From NCBI GenBank assembly GCA_023512835.1, contig CM042091.1, positions 7,735,079 to 7,799,078 on the forward strand: a stretch of DNA of 64,000 bases. The letters are read 5' to 3'. Position numbers and translations under genes: made by a program. Source of the stretch: Taxillus chinensis. Taxonomy: Eukaryota > Streptophyta > Magnoliopsida > Santalales > Loranthaceae. Positions 36,651 to 49,135 of the stretch are shown here, piece by piece; the first letter of the stretch is position 1, and every line of letters begins with the position of its first letter. The notes under the pieces are model-generated. The model was not told the DNA's origin and made no database searches. It was given only the letters and a program-made list of their open reading frames with translations.

Positions 36651-37261
36651 CAAATGATTACATGTTTTTTCTTTTTCTAAGACATGGCAAATGTTGATGT
36701 TCTTATTTTTTCTGATAAATTTTATTTGCAATTTAATAATTAAATAAGATAAATAAAATTATTATATTTAATTAATTAATTTTAAAAATCACCACATTTT
36801 ACATTAAGCATACCATATAAGTCCATTTTTTTTTGATAAGGGCTTCGAAAGTCCAATTGTTGCATGTTTGCTTAATGAATGATTACGTATAAATGTGTAA
36901 TTTACTATAACTAGTATCGAATACTATATAGAGTAAACTATTATAATTGTGCACTGCCGGTCATGCCATCTCAAGCACTCAATTAAATTGATAGTTGTGC
37001 TATATTATGTCCGATCAAACTCCATTTGAATCGAATAAAAAGTACATGTCTTTTACTATATATTCTATTTCTTATATTGGTTCATTTATGGATGTATATG
37101 TGTATATAGATATTTTTAAAAAAAATTAAGAAATTAATTTTCTATGTGGTTGTTGCTGTGATGTTACGCAGCTAGCCATTTGAAAATAATTACTGTTAAT
37201 TCTTATTTATTGAGAAAATATCATCCATGATATTAGTTAAGTTGTTTACTCATTATTTTAT
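36651..37261. repeat. AT-rich block Z, copy 3 (distal part)
   Basis: Collinear with 24430-24940 (ATTAAGCATACCATA, TTGTTGCATGTTTGCTTA, GTTGTGCTATATTATGTCCG). Without the 25.2-26.2 kb element it passes directly into block A. Confidence 0.8.
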
Positions 37262-39104
37262 TGGTCACTGGATAAATAAAAATTATTTAAATAAAATATA
37301 AAATAGTAAATGAATGAATAAAAAATAATTAAGTAAAATAAAATAGTGTATTTACAGATATATTTACATAAAATAAAAGGTGAATAATATATATATATAT
37401 ATATAACTTAGTTTTGGATTGAGGATTTTGGTCACGGATTTGATCATAAATATCGAATGACATTATTAAATTTAATGTAATGAATATTTGGTGGAAAGAA
37501 AAAAGAAGGAAGAAAAGGAGAAGAAAAAGAAGAAAAGCATCGTCAAATCAATATCAGTATAGGGGTGGGGTGAGGTATCTTTCTGTCGTAGTAGCTGTCT
37601 CATGTTCCCCAATCAGCGGTCGACAGCTGCGTTGGTCGAAAGAAAAGTCGCAGCGTTCCCATTAACCCCTCCTCGTCTTTTTCGTCTGGCGGAACCTTTG
37701 GCTTGGAACGGGGGGACGTGGCTGCAATCCAATGGCCGTAGCGCACAGGTGGCAGGAGTCTTCTTCGTCAACGACGTGACGACGATGGCGGGGTGGACCC
37801 CACGTTAATTACGTGTTTCTTTAAAGCTCCTGTCTGTCCCCACTCCCCACCCTTTTCACACTTTTATTCGTATTTTTTCTTTTTAATCTGAAGTTACCAC
37901 GGTAAATAATAAACATTGATCACATTGATATTTCATTCTGAAGTTATTTATTAATTACTTAATTTCAATGGCATATATAACATTGATATTTAAAAATTTT
38001 GTCATTCCAACTATAAATAATAAAAAAACGACCAATTTATATTTATTGTGCAACTACTTACTACTATAGTATTGTAGGAAGAACGAACCAGATATTAATA
38101 TTATTGATAGCGATTGGGCGAGCCAAGGACCGTGTGGAGTGGTCGCTCAAAATGTTCTGCATGACAATGGCTGAATGGCACGAGCAAAACTCTTGTAATT
38201 TGTGAACACACGCTGACACGCGTGGGTGCATGACGCTCTAGTAAATAGTAATGACGGTGATGTTTGCATATAATTTAATTCAAGGAGCCGATCGAGTGGG
38301 CATCAGCTCAGCGATAGAAATCGATGAGAGGAGTCAATGAGTCATGATCATCATCATTTCGCCGCCGAGGCTTCCTTTGGAGGAAGAGCGTTTGGGTAGG
38401 GCAATTTTATATTATACACATTTAACAAATTACGGTAGTTGAAATATCCATTATTTTGTTTGGATAATATATAGCTTTTAATTTGAGATAAGAATTTTAA
38501 AATAACTTCTACAATTATTTTTATATGTTTGAATAACTTTGGATTTGAAAGAAGCATTTTAAAATTACTTACAAAATAATGTTTTTGATAACTTCAAAGA
38601 AAATTTATAACTCCCACATTCATAATTTCAGATTCCCGATACATATAATTCTAAATTAAACCTAGATGATTAAAATCGACAGATACATTCATCATTTCAA
38701 AATATAGCAATCTTATAATATCCAATACAGAGCAATTAGCATCTTTTGTCGTCTCACTCTCAGCTCCTACACCTATTGCATTATGCTTCCCACACAAATC
38801 TACAATATCATCCTAATTTGGAATAATAACCTTCAATCAATACCTTTTAGACCATACAATAAAACAGATTAAAAACGATGTGTTTATTGCCACTTTAAAA
38901 AGCAACATTGTTAATAAAATAATAACACACAACGCAAGCGTCCTTGAAAAATATTTAATGATACTTAAAAATATCGTTGTAAGTAAAAAATAACGGTTTG
39001 AAAGTCTCATTTTATATATATATATATAACTTCATTACCAACAGCAATAGCAAAAGTTTTTATTTCTTATCATTACTCCATTACGTGAAAAATGTGACCA
39101 ATTG
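37262..39104. repeat. Repeat block A, copy 3
   Basis: Near full-length match to copy 1: CAATCAGCGGTCGACAG, GTCGCAGCGTTCCCATTAAC, CAATGGCCGTAGCGCACAGG and CGCCGCCGAGGCTTCCTTTG are shared. It also keeps the segment found in copy 2 but lost from copy 1 (about 38590-38820). Confidence 0.88.
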
Positions 39105-39165
39105 TAAATTGTTGATTGTGGAAGGAAACTGCGCTCTGGGATCCCACAGGCTAATCCTGAATAAC
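39105..39165 (-). pseudogene. RAPTOR exon shard, second copy
   Basis: 39113-39163 repeats 19051-19101 almost exactly (GATTGTGGAAGGAAACTGCG, then CTCTGGGATCCCACAGG) and encodes the minus-strand [11 protein letters not shown] peptide. It is joined to block A at GTGACCA, so the intervening 0.9 kb seen in unit 1 has been deleted. Confidence 0.85.
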
Positions 39166-41267
39166 AATCAGCCGAAGCCGCGAAAGAATAAATTATATAT
39201 ATATATATTTATATATATAATCTGGTGGTTCGAAATTATATAGTCACTGCGCTTTATTTTTTAGTTACTACTATTTACTCACCAACTTCATGCTGAATGA
39301 ATTGTAAAAACAAAACGTAATATGAACCAAAAAAAAAAAAAACGTAAATACTTTTACCTGCAACCTTTTAACAATATTTTTAGCCGCACCTGTCATTTTC
39401 ATAAGCCAAGTAGTTTTTTAAAAAAAAAAACTAACTTTCAAGCATAATTGAAACACGCTTTATACCGTTTTAAACCAGTTCATAAACAAACAAAATTTAC
39501 GCACGTGAGTTAGAATCGGGTATAAAGTGTTGGCAAGCAAATTTTTAGTGCTGGTTGTGGGGCTGGGAGTGTGTTTGGTACGCCAAAATAGACGAACCAA
39601 TTTTTAAAATTTGTACCACATCCCTTCAAAAAACACATTCTTTTTTCAAAGTCATATTTCAATCGTAAAACTAAAATTACAATACCAATTTTTTGTTTTT
39701 TTTTACAAAATCGCAATTCAAGTTTTAACTCCAAAACAAAAAGGTCGTGAGAAACACATAACAAAGAACCCAGGATACCACTTTATTCAACTATATATAC
39801 TAACAATAAAATTAATTGGAGTTCGCGCCAAGAAGAATACGACAGCTTCCTATACTTTTACTGACGAACGGTCCATAATGAAAATACCATTTAATTCGCC
39901 TGGTTTTGGTAGCTACAAGTTGAATCAGTTCATGGACACGGTACAACAGGGGACGGACTGGGACGATCAATTTTACCTATAAATTAACAGATATAGGCAC
40001 CCATGTAATACAATTGCAGTAAAACTGGATTCAGTGTCCCTCATTCATTACCGCAACACACCCAAAGATTTCAAAAATTTGTGAAGCAAACCTGTTTATA
40101 AAAGACCAAATACATTGACCATAATCAAGGAAAGAAGCCGAACGGGGAATAGAGGGAGGGTAAGAATCGGAGCTGTATTCGGAATCCATGTCCCATATGC
40201 CTGCAAGCTTCTCTATGCATTATGTATCCATGTCTTACCGGTCATGGACCACCACAGAATGGCCAACTATGCATGTGCTGTTGCCAAACGTCAATGTGCT
40301 GCCGATGCAAAAATCAGAAAAGATGCCCCAACTGGCACCCAGCCCAACCAAAGAGTCAGAAGTGCAGTTAACAATAATAAAAAAGGCATCCCAAGTGCAC
40401 AAAAACACACACAACAGAGAGAGCAGCGAGCGAGATGACCTCTATTCTTCAGGTATGGCATCAGATTTCCAGACAATAGCTTTCAATCCCATTGAAAAGC
40501 TTTTATAGAACTACAAGTAATCAAGAAATTTGGGTTACAAAATGAGTCGGCGTGGAAACTAGGTAACTGAAACATCAATATGCCGTGAGCAACAGTGTCA
40601 AGAAAAGTTAAATAAAGGCAGTCTGAAGTTGCCTTTTTGAGACTCCTATGTGTCCCCACCAGTTTTAAGCCCAAAAGACTTATGTGCACCATTGTCACGT
40701 TCTTGCTTCGTTTCAAATTAAATCGTGGTTTTAAAGTAAAACTTAATTTTAAATAAATGGATTGATGTAGATGTTTGGATTTTATTTTTTAGATTATACA
40801 AAACAATGTAGTGTGAAAATAAAATTTTGACAACATCAAAATCAAATAAAAATTAATATTAGCTTTATAAACCAAACATGCTTTAAAAAATGTAATTTTA
40901 TAAAACTTAATTTTAATTATTGGATTTTAAACTTGATTTTAGTTTCTCACAAAATCAACCTTTGTAAAACAACTTAATTTTGAACAAAGTTTCTAATGTA
41001 TGCATGTTTGGATTGGTAACCTTTGTTCGATTTTACAAAACAAAATTTGAGTTTCAAAGCTTTTTATTTTGCAAACACAGGAAAACTTTATGGAATCTTT
41101 GTTTTGATCACTTCAAAACCAATTAAAATATAGTTTTGGCTTTGAAAATTAAACAATTTTTTAAACAATACCTAATTTTGGAAAAACTTTATTTTTGAAC
41201 TATATTGTAATTCACAATCCAAATACATTTTTAGATCTTTGATTAAGACATTCTCAACCACAGTATG
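39166..41267. other. Unit-3-specific sequence, no gene confirmed
   Basis: 39266-39365 matches 27745-27837. Open frames at 39611-39982 (plus) and 40115-40508 (plus, two frames) are unassigned. 40720-41250 is AT-rich with repeated AAACTTAATTTT and TGTTTGGAT motifs in both orientations, resembling a degraded foldback element. Confidence 0.45.
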
Positions 41268-41458
41268 CCAAACACAGAATTTCACAGAACATTATGAACT
41301 GTGAGTGACGGTCTGCAATTTGATCTTTAGAGCCTCCCCTTCCTACTTCAAGAGTTATGGCACCATTACTGAACATACAGCTAATTATATTTGAATTAAA
41401 AATAAGAAAGAAAACTAATACAAGGTGCAAATAAAAAGGCATAATATATGTAATAAAG
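41268..41458. repeat. Spacer duplicated at 29.08-29.27 kb
   Basis: Collinear with the sequence next to block E copy 1. No coding signal. Confidence 0.7.
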
Positions 41459-41631
41459 CTAGTCATTAGTATCCTCAACTATGAACCTTTTAGTTTTTGA
41501 ACATTTACCAGAAAATTTTATCTTCTTAGACAGTTTTTTTACCTTCTTTGCCTGCAACTCCATCCCCTTCTCGGATGGTTTCCGCCTCTGTTTCAATGAT
41601 GACCATCCGTTGTCCTCCACAGTAGAGTTAA
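41459..41631 (-). CDS. Block E, copy 2: putative terminal exon of an unidentified gene
   Basis: Minus strand reads (V)NSTVEDNGWSSLKQRRKPSE, GMELQAKKVKKLSKKIKF and SGKCSKTKRFIVEDTND, stop at 41459-41461, after the same AATAG acceptor as copy 1. The frame is fully open and the length unchanged. Most nucleotide differences from copy 1 change the amino acid, which does not suggest strong purifying selection. Confidence 0.45.
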
Positions 41632-42340
41632 CTATTGCAGGAAAAGAATCAGATTAGGAAACATGATTAACTATTTCCCAAAGTTCAACCAAATAACTTT
41701 GACTGGATTGAAACCACAGTTCCGGTGGGAATGGGCATTCATAAAACTGGTTGAACATTGATTTTGGGTATAGAACAACTAGTGCACTACCCATATACAC
41801 TTGAACAGATAAAAATGACTGATAGTGCATAAGTAATAACTCAACTGCAATCAATTTATCTTAATTTTCAAACATTACTAATTTGTAATGAAACAATAGA
41901 AAACTGACAGATAATCTCTTACCCCCACACACATAATCGAACTCAAAGAGAGTAGCATACTTTACCTTGATTTGATAATCTTTTAACAAATGGAAAAAAA
42001 AAAACCAGCGATGCCTCATTGAACCATTTTATACACAAACAAGCTACTGAGTTTGCTTGACATTTTTGCTTCAACATAAAACCATAATAAATAAATAAAA
42101 TAAGCATTAAGTGTTATTCATGCTACTGACATGCACAAGCCTTTGAGGATCACACACATTTGACTACAATAATTTATTATGAAGTTAAAACAGTTGATAA
42201 TACATTAATACAACCCAACTAAGCACTACTAGATAGATGTTATATAAATATGAACATATAAAATTAAAGCAATTATCAAAGCATCCTTCCGGTAAAACAA
42301 AAATTGAAAATAAAAAAAGGTGTGTATGTACATGTAACTT
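41632..42340. repeat. Spacer duplicated at 29.44-29.96 kb
   Basis: Contains the same landmarks as 29441-29956, with a 50-60 bp extra segment near 41700-41760. No gene. Confidence 0.7.
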
Positions 42341-42890
42341 ACCAGAGGAGGCGAAGGCAAAGATGTCTTTTTTTGCCTAAGCCAATACGATTGATCAAAT
42401 GCTTTACCGAATGTCTCATTAATTTCTTTTATGTGAAATCATCTATTGTACACCAATAATGTTGTAAAAAAATTCAGCAAATGAATTCTCTTTGCAGTAA
42501 ATAACTTTGACCTCAAAATCGTCAAAACATTACATCATAGCTCAAATTTTGCTACAAAAATAGGCCTTATTAATTTGACAATTCAAGAAATTTTTAATGT
42601 AAAAATTTTAAAAATTATTGATGTAATAAGCAAACAAGTTAAACCTCTAAGTAGCTAATTCATGACTGCTTTGGATTCTATCGATGCCCCAAATTTTCTT
42701 TGTAATATTTTCAAAATCAATTTTCAATTGCAAGTTTTTAACCCTACAACTTATTGCAATTTGTATAGCCTCAAAACATGCAATAAATTTCGCACGTTCT
42801 AACGAAATTGCGTCGAAAAGTACATTGCACTTATTTCGATGCAAGAGCATGCCGGCTTCTAGAACGTCCTCTTGACCACAGCAAAAGCAA
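42341..42890 (-). pseudogene. RNase H-like domain remnant, copy 4
   Basis: Best preserved copy of the N-terminal half: minus strand CNVLFDAISLERAKFIACFE, AIQIAISCRVKNLQLKIDFE and NITKKIWGIDRIQ. Later CFDDFEVKVIYCKENSFAEF corresponds to the C-terminal signature with stops between. Donor-like GGTAAGTT at 42339-42346. The fold is that of RVT_3/RNase H domains of LINE or domesticated origin. Confidence 0.65.
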
Positions 42891-43429
42891 CATCAACACA
42901 ACATCTATACCAGTGTCCTTACTCCATATTCAAGCAAGTATGTGAATTTATGATAAGAATCACTCTAACCAGAATCATCTAACAAGAGGAAGATTTGTAA
43001 TAAACAGTCTCACAAACTCTTTTTGTAATTAAATTCAAGACATGATTTACAAATAAAGTGATATGAATATATATAACCTTTTAAATACACAACCTACTAA
43101 CCCATGACTCCCATAAACTTCTCATAACCTCACTACATGTAATAACCACTCATTACTCCCCACTACAATAACCATTTATTACTCCACTAAAAAGAAATAA
43201 CCACCCATTACATAAATTATTAATTACCCAAGAACCCTATTTTGCTTTCTCTCGTAAACCGTAAGAGATGTAACAATTTACCATCCACATTCTCCATAAT
43301 AAAGACAGGGATCATATCGACATGCTTGAAGATCTGCCACCGGTGAAAAACATGCATTCATCTTATCCATTGGAACAAATCTTCTATATATATTTGATAT
43401 CATTTTCTACAATGAATTATATCATCTTG
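42891..43429. other. Spacer between RNase H-like copy 4 and block X copy 3
   Basis: Includes a CA/ACT-rich low-complexity stretch (43100-43220) that interrupts the collinearity seen in unit 1. No gene. Confidence 0.5.
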
Positions 43430-44830
43430 ATGCTGTCTAGAACTCCCGACTTTATATTTCTGTTCAAGTAATGACATCATGATGAAAGGAAAATATTTTT
43501 CATAAAATATTTGTCGTAATTCACCATCATTCTGCAATAACAACAAAGTAATCAAGAAAAATATGATTAGGTGCAACTAGGTTGAAAGTATGCCAGTGCT
43601 ATAAGCAGTATTTTGTGACAACTTAAATTGACAGTTAGTCCAATCCCATGAGTAATTCAAAACCTATTAGCATAATGTCATAACCAATACACAAAGTTTA
43701 CAAGAGCTCAAATTCTAATTGATGTAATGATGTAAAAACTTACAATCGAACCAGATTTTGGGTTTAGAGCCATTTCACTTCACCGAGTTTATGATATATG
43801 GACTCCTTTGAAAATAAAAACATGAAAAGGACTGCACAAAATTAATAGTAAATGAGTTAACATATGATAGGAGTGAAGGTCTAATAAATTGAATCACAAC
43901 AACGAAATGATATACATGCAAAAATAACATCCAAACAAATCTCAAAAATATAAATAACCTTGATGCAAGAAGCAACATTGGGGAGAAAAAAGCAATGAGA
44001 GAGATGAGAGGCATCTACTTTTCTCTTATGTGAATTTACAACTAAAGAACACTAAAGAACACAACCAACTAGGTGAATACAATGAAGTGAAGCATGTAGT
44101 GGTTTCTATCAAAGTCTAAAATACACCAACACAACTTAATTAATCACAATTAAGTATGAAGTCACTGTATAAATAACCAAGAGAAGAAAACACCACCAAT
44201 ATTTATCAAATTACACATAAGTTCAACGCCCATTCAAAATAAGTTTGCCAACCTACAATGGCCATTGCCAAAAGTGAATATATAACAATTTACTAAACAT
44301 TCCTCAAGTTAAAATCAGGGATTCACATCATTCTAATGATATCACAACGAGTGAGTCCGGAGAACACGGCCGGCCCTAGCTTCGGCCAGACCTGCACAAT
44401 ATTATCACAGCCAGAATCTTATTCTGGTAAGACCACCTAGCTATACCAGACCTCTCCTCTGGCCTCATAAAACTCGGCCAAAAACCCCAAATATACTTCT
44501 CCCACCCGCTACGCATCGTCAACACCTCCCTTCCAACACAGCCAAGCTCGGGCCAGAGAAAAAAAAGAGACAGCATAGTTATGTAACAAGTCCAAGCCAT
44601 AACAACAGTTAATTCAACATCGTGATTAACACTACACAAAACCCCCAAATGAAACCTTAAAATCAAAGGACGCCATGATTTTGAAGTAAACTCGTTTCCT
44701 CAAAACTTTATCAACAAAACCCCAATAATCCAACCAAAAGTGAAGAAAAAAGAGACAAGGGAATTTCCAAAAATCAGCAAACACGAACCACAGCGGCAGC
44801 GGAAACGCACGGGAAAAAGAGACAGGTATA
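43430..44830 (-). repeat. Repeat block X, copy 3
   Basis: Minus strand NDGELRQIFYEKYFPFIMM after TTATTGCAG (about 43480-43535), continuing open as SLLEQKYKVGSSRQHQDDII. A degraded SKESIYHKLGEVK piece is at about 43775-43830. The GC-rich segment 44340-44540 matches 32640-32850. Longest open piece of the X family. Confidence 0.6.
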
Positions 44831-45184
44831 TAAATCATACTTGATAAAAATTATTAAACACATATTCAATACTCATGTTCTTAAGAAATCCTATCACTTT
44901 CCATAAGGTTCGAAAGAAAAACATGCACGTGAACCCAAGTCTCTTCTTTCCGATTCCTACCGTACCATTGCTTCCCTGAGAAAGACAACAAAAATTAATT
45001 CTATCCCAATGTAGTTACACAGTATTAACGCATGAAATTTGATAGGTAGTAAACGATCTCAACCCATGACATGCAAACGATCCTACAATAGAAATTTTCC
45101 AGATTATGTTTATGACGGCCCGAACAAATACTCTCAACCCCAGCAACGGGACTCTCCGAGAAGCACACACATGAGCATATTACC

Positions 45185-45505
45185 TTTTTTTCCGCTTCCA
45201 AGTCCGCTAAGAGAAATAAAGCAGAGCAGATCTGCCTGTCTCCAACCCGGTAGCGCCTCCACCGCATCTCCGCCGTTCTCGGACCCCATGGATCTCTCCC
45301 ACGCCGTTGGAAGATGATTTAGAGCACCCCCTGATTCAGTCTTTAAAGGAATTGCGGCAGCAGATATTTTCATGGCCGCATCATTGCGACCACATGCGGC
45401 CACAGCGGCGCGGCAAGATCCGTAAATCGCGGAGATAGTGGAGTGTTGCGTTTGGATTCGCTTTATCTGTACGGAGCTCACCATCCACCGTTGGAATCGC
45501 GACAT
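45185..45505 (-). other. Possible first exon of the unidentified X/RNase H/E gene
   Basis: A 123-codon minus-strand open frame, GC-rich, with ATGs at 45505, 45376 and 45299. It contains MKISAAAIPLKTESGG and RQADLLCFISLSGLGSGKK, then a donor-like GTAATATG near 45183. It lies upstream (gene sense) of block X copy 3. The family is not recognised and the frame may be chance in a GC-rich segment. Confidence 0.3.
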
Positions 45506-46475
45506 CCAACGGATCCAGACGTAATACGCAGAACCAGGGTCGTTTTAGGGTAAACCTCGCGGTAATAATATTTGATTAAAATACCGTATCATTTTAGGAA
45601 TATAGTTATGATGAATTACTAGACAAAAATGATAAATAATGATAAGGTTATCATTATATTCCTAGGATCATGGTCGTCTTTCTCAAATAATGTGTATGAA
45701 CATAACTTTTTTAATACAAAATGGACGAAACATTTCAATATATAAAATTAAATGTTGAAATATGTTTATAAGAAGATTCCATTTGTTTTTTTTAAATGAT
45801 GTTTGGTACTCGATTTGACTTGTAAATTCAAATGTAGGTATGTTATTTTTGTAAATAAATTTGATTTTTTTTGCTTTTATATTTATTTTTTATCTATTTG
45901 TTTTGTTTTTTTTTTCATTTTTATGGGACCAAAGTTTTTTTAAAATGTAATCTTTTAAAAGCATATTTTTTCTATCAAATAAAATTTATTTCATAAAATT
46001 CAAATTCAAATTCCAACCCAAATAAAATAAAAAGTTGTAAAACTAAAATATAAAATTAAAAATTCATATAAAACATCTTTCATAATTATAATTAGGAATT
46101 AAATAGAAATATTTATTTTGGTTAAATAAATGCTTGTGTAGTTCTGAAATTCTTGCATAAGAGAGTTAATAATTATTTAAAATCATAATTAATAGGTGTT
46201 TATTTGAGCTTATTAAAAATCTACATCCACTGGATGTCATCCAGTTCCAAACCTGCATGGGCGAGGGTCGCAACATACCATTACGAAGAGCGGCTACAAA
46301 GCTTATGTAATCCGTTGCAAGACTACAACGAACATGACCTTAAGAAATCATGAGTGTTGTACTACATTTATAATTGCTGTTATAAATGTCATAGTTAACT
46401 TGCAATATTTTGATGCCTTGACTAAATCACATCATAATTTGAGTTAAAAAAAATCAACAAAACAAAAAACGAGTC
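45506..46475. other. AT-rich spacer
   Basis: No gene or repeat recognised. Confidence 0.5.
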
Positions 46476-46865
46476 TCTCGTCCTCACCTCTTTATAGTCT
46501 CAACGTCCACGAGCCGACGCCTATCTAGGTAGGGCCTGTCCTCATAAGAGACACGCCTCTGGAGCCTCGGTAGTGTTGGTGGATGCCGGCTCTTTACTTT
46601 GCGGATTCCGGCGGGGCCTGGTTCTCGGCGCCCCAATAAGACACTGGGCCTTTCACCCCCACAATTAGGCTTTTAACGGGAGAATTCCCCGGAGTATGGA
46701 TGTCCTTGCACGCTGTCGGTACCCAGCACACCGGTGCTTGCACTTCTGTGGACGCGCAGCCTCGGCTGTAAGTATCCGGTGAAGAGAGCTCACTCTTGAT
46801 GTCTCTGGTTTGCCCCTTGGCCTACCTTTGCTCCAAGTAAGGAAAACTTCTATCTTAAGCTCTAT
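46476..46865. other. GC-rich island of unknown origin
   Basis: About 390 bp of markedly GC-richer, unique sequence (GCCGGCTCTTTACTTTGCGG, GGCGGGGCCTGGTTCTCGGC) inside AT-rich DNA. Six-frame reading shows no long open frame. It may be a piece of an unrecognised transposable element. Confidence 0.4.
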
Positions 46866-48030
46866 GTGAACTACCTAATACCACAAAACAAAACAAAAAA
46901 AAATCTCGCCTATCACTTTACAGCAGCACCAAAACGCCTCACTATCCTTTGCCTGGTATCCTATAAGGCTGTAATTATTTATTGGCCACAAAAGAAAGTC
47001 TGAATGTTTTAAAATTTCCTGTGCTAATGGACCAAGTAATAGTGTTTTGTTACCACTTGTTACGTCCAAGTCTAGTGGGAAGTGAATAAATTTTTTTCTT
47101 GAGATATTTGTATTATTAGTATTTCAAATAAAATAAAATTTTCAAAGCCTTTAAATTATTCCAAAAATTAAGAACTTTAAGCAACCTCATCTTCAGATGA
47201 CTCTCCACTACTCTTGTTTGGAGGGAAAAAATATAAATAGAAAGATTATGTTGATTTGGTTCGATTAGTTGGACAATAGAGTATGAATATTATAATTTGT
47301 TTGATTACACGTGTAGCTAAGTATAAGTGATGTATTAGTAAATCATTAAAAAAACAGAATCACACTCAGATAATGAAATTAGAATTTTGAACTTAATTGA
47401 TATATTTAAAACTACAATTTAGATCCATTCATAAAAATTGTAATCAAATAATAATAATCATTTAATGTTTAACAAAGTTTATTCGGTACATAGCACAAAA
47501 TGCAAACACATGAAACCTTAACCTCTTGGTCCTCTTCATATACCCCTTGTCTAGTAATTTGTGGGTAAACTTTGAATTTACTGTCCACAAGGGAAAAAAT
47601 AGGATGATAAATTTTAACACATTGTTGCAAATGTGAATTTGTTTCCAAATGTACTTTTTTTGCATTTTATGACTGATTTTACTGTCTTTTTTTTGTCCCT
47701 CTTTCTACACTACATTGTTTTCACTATTTTTGGGTCACAGTAGTAAGGACGTTTCCTACAATCGTTAATTGTGAGATTTCAAAATTATGTTTTCAAATTT
47801 ATCCGTACATATAGATTTAAACAATTATCTTCATTTCACTCCTTCCAAGTCCGCTTGTAGCTACCAGCACATTCACTAAAGAAAAAAATGGAATCGTGTG
47901 TTATTATTTCTTCTAAAAACACAAGTAAAAGAGGAACAAAAGTGCCAAGTTCAAAAAAAGTGATATTTGTTAGTACTCTGAGCGATTGTAAACATCTTCG
48001 TATTACATTTTTGGCCAAACCACATTAAAA
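46866..48030. other. AT-rich spacer; last part duplicated
   Basis: 47750-48030 matches 23180-23460 (TTCCAAGTCCNCTTGTA, CAGCACATTCACTA, TTGTAAACATCTTC). The rest is unique with no gene. Confidence 0.55.
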
Positions 48031-48600
48031 AATAATTGGTATCAGAGACACAGACCGGCCTGTTTCTGCCTCCGCCTTGTGCCCGAAGCTGTGACGCCAT
48101 TGTCGCACCACATCGGACCACCACGATCAGCCAGTCACGATTGGTCACTTCCGCTGTTCTCTGACAGACTCGCGCCACCAGAGACCGGGCCAGCGCACAC
48201 TAGGCCACCGTGGACCGCATTCCCGATAGCCTCGCCAATCGACCATCACCACACCTCTCCCAGACCCGATCCCTCTGTGCCCAATGGTCGTGGCAGTCTC
48301 TTCTCGCTCCTGCCAGATCCAGCTGCGCTGCCAATCAAACTTCGCTGCGGCCTCCGAAGAGGAAGTAGTCAAGACTCTTGTTGGGCAGATACTCGTAAAC
48401 CAGCATCTTCTCAGGCCCTTCTGCAGTCGCCGCTTCTCTGTCCCAGGAGCATCGGCATAGGTGATAAGTTTTCCTAAGTGAGCCATGCGCTTTTAAAAAA
48501 AGAGGGTTAAAAAAAACAAAGGGAGCCATGCGCGACAAACTTTGATCCGTGAAATCTGGTGGAGTCTTGGAGATAAAGGGCTTTGATTGGTGGAGATAAG
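48031..48600. repeat. Repeat block Y, copy 4
   Basis: Starts with TGGTATCAGAGA (48037-48048, one change from the primer-binding site in copy 1), then ACGCCATTGTCGCACCACAT and CGATCCCTCTGTGCCCAA. A kinase shard is inserted at about 48350-48470. It ends in the CCACCAATAAAATAAAAAT tail. Confidence 0.8.
48350..48480 (-). pseudogene. Kinase-domain shard of a cysteine-rich receptor-like kinase
   Basis: Minus strand EGPEKMLVYEYLPNKSLDYF and LFGG match kinase subdomains IV-V (hinge region) of DUF26 receptor-like kinases. Only about 30 codons are recognisable, bounded on both sides by block Y sequence, so it is a captured fragment. Confidence 0.8.
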
Positions 48601-49085
48601 TTAAGGCTCCACCAATAAAATAAAAATAAATAAGATAAAGAAAGCTTTGTTGTTACATTAGTTTTTTCTTTTAATTTTTTTTATTAGACTAATGTAAATA
48701 TTAATTTAACCAAGGGAAAAACAATTGTTGTATTTTCTTATTAGAATTCTTAAGTGCATATCATTTTATTCTATCCTCTTTATTTACTTTTTATTATTTT
48801 ACCACCATTTTAAAAATAAATAAATTAATATATATACTACTTTAACTCAATTAATATATAAATTATTATTTCCTCATATACTTTCTTTTAAAATTTTCAT
48901 TTTCATTTTTATTGTCATTTTTACTGTACTTGTGCTTTAAAAATACATCATAATTCAAATAAAACAAAACATATAATTTGTAAAAATGTCACGTTATTTT
49001 TTTGTTCTCATTCTTGTGGTTTTTGATTGGGGAAAAGTAATATCAAATTCAAACTGTGGTGGACAGGATGACATTAATTAATATT

Positions 49086-49090
<5 letters not shown>
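48601..49090. repeat. AT-rich block Z, copy 4
   Basis: Landmarks AGTGCATATCATTT, TACTACTTTAACTCAATTA and GGTGGACAGGATGACATT match copies 1 and 2. No gene. Confidence 0.7.

Positions 49091-49132
<42 letters not shown>
49091..49132. repeat. (AT)n microsatellite
   Basis: About 40 bp of uninterrupted AT. Confidence 0.95.

Positions 49133-49135
<3 letters not shown>

Noticed and set aside
37480..37808. Open frames in block A copy 3 (also 16676-17082)
   Set aside because: The frame is interrupted differently in the three A copies; no family similarity.
40115..40508. Two overlapping plus-strand frames of about 107 codons; antisense reading includes IVGHSVVVHD, faintly like Cu/Zn superoxide dismutase
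   Set aside because: The resemblance covers about ten residues only, without other SOD motifs; the plus frames have no recognised domain.
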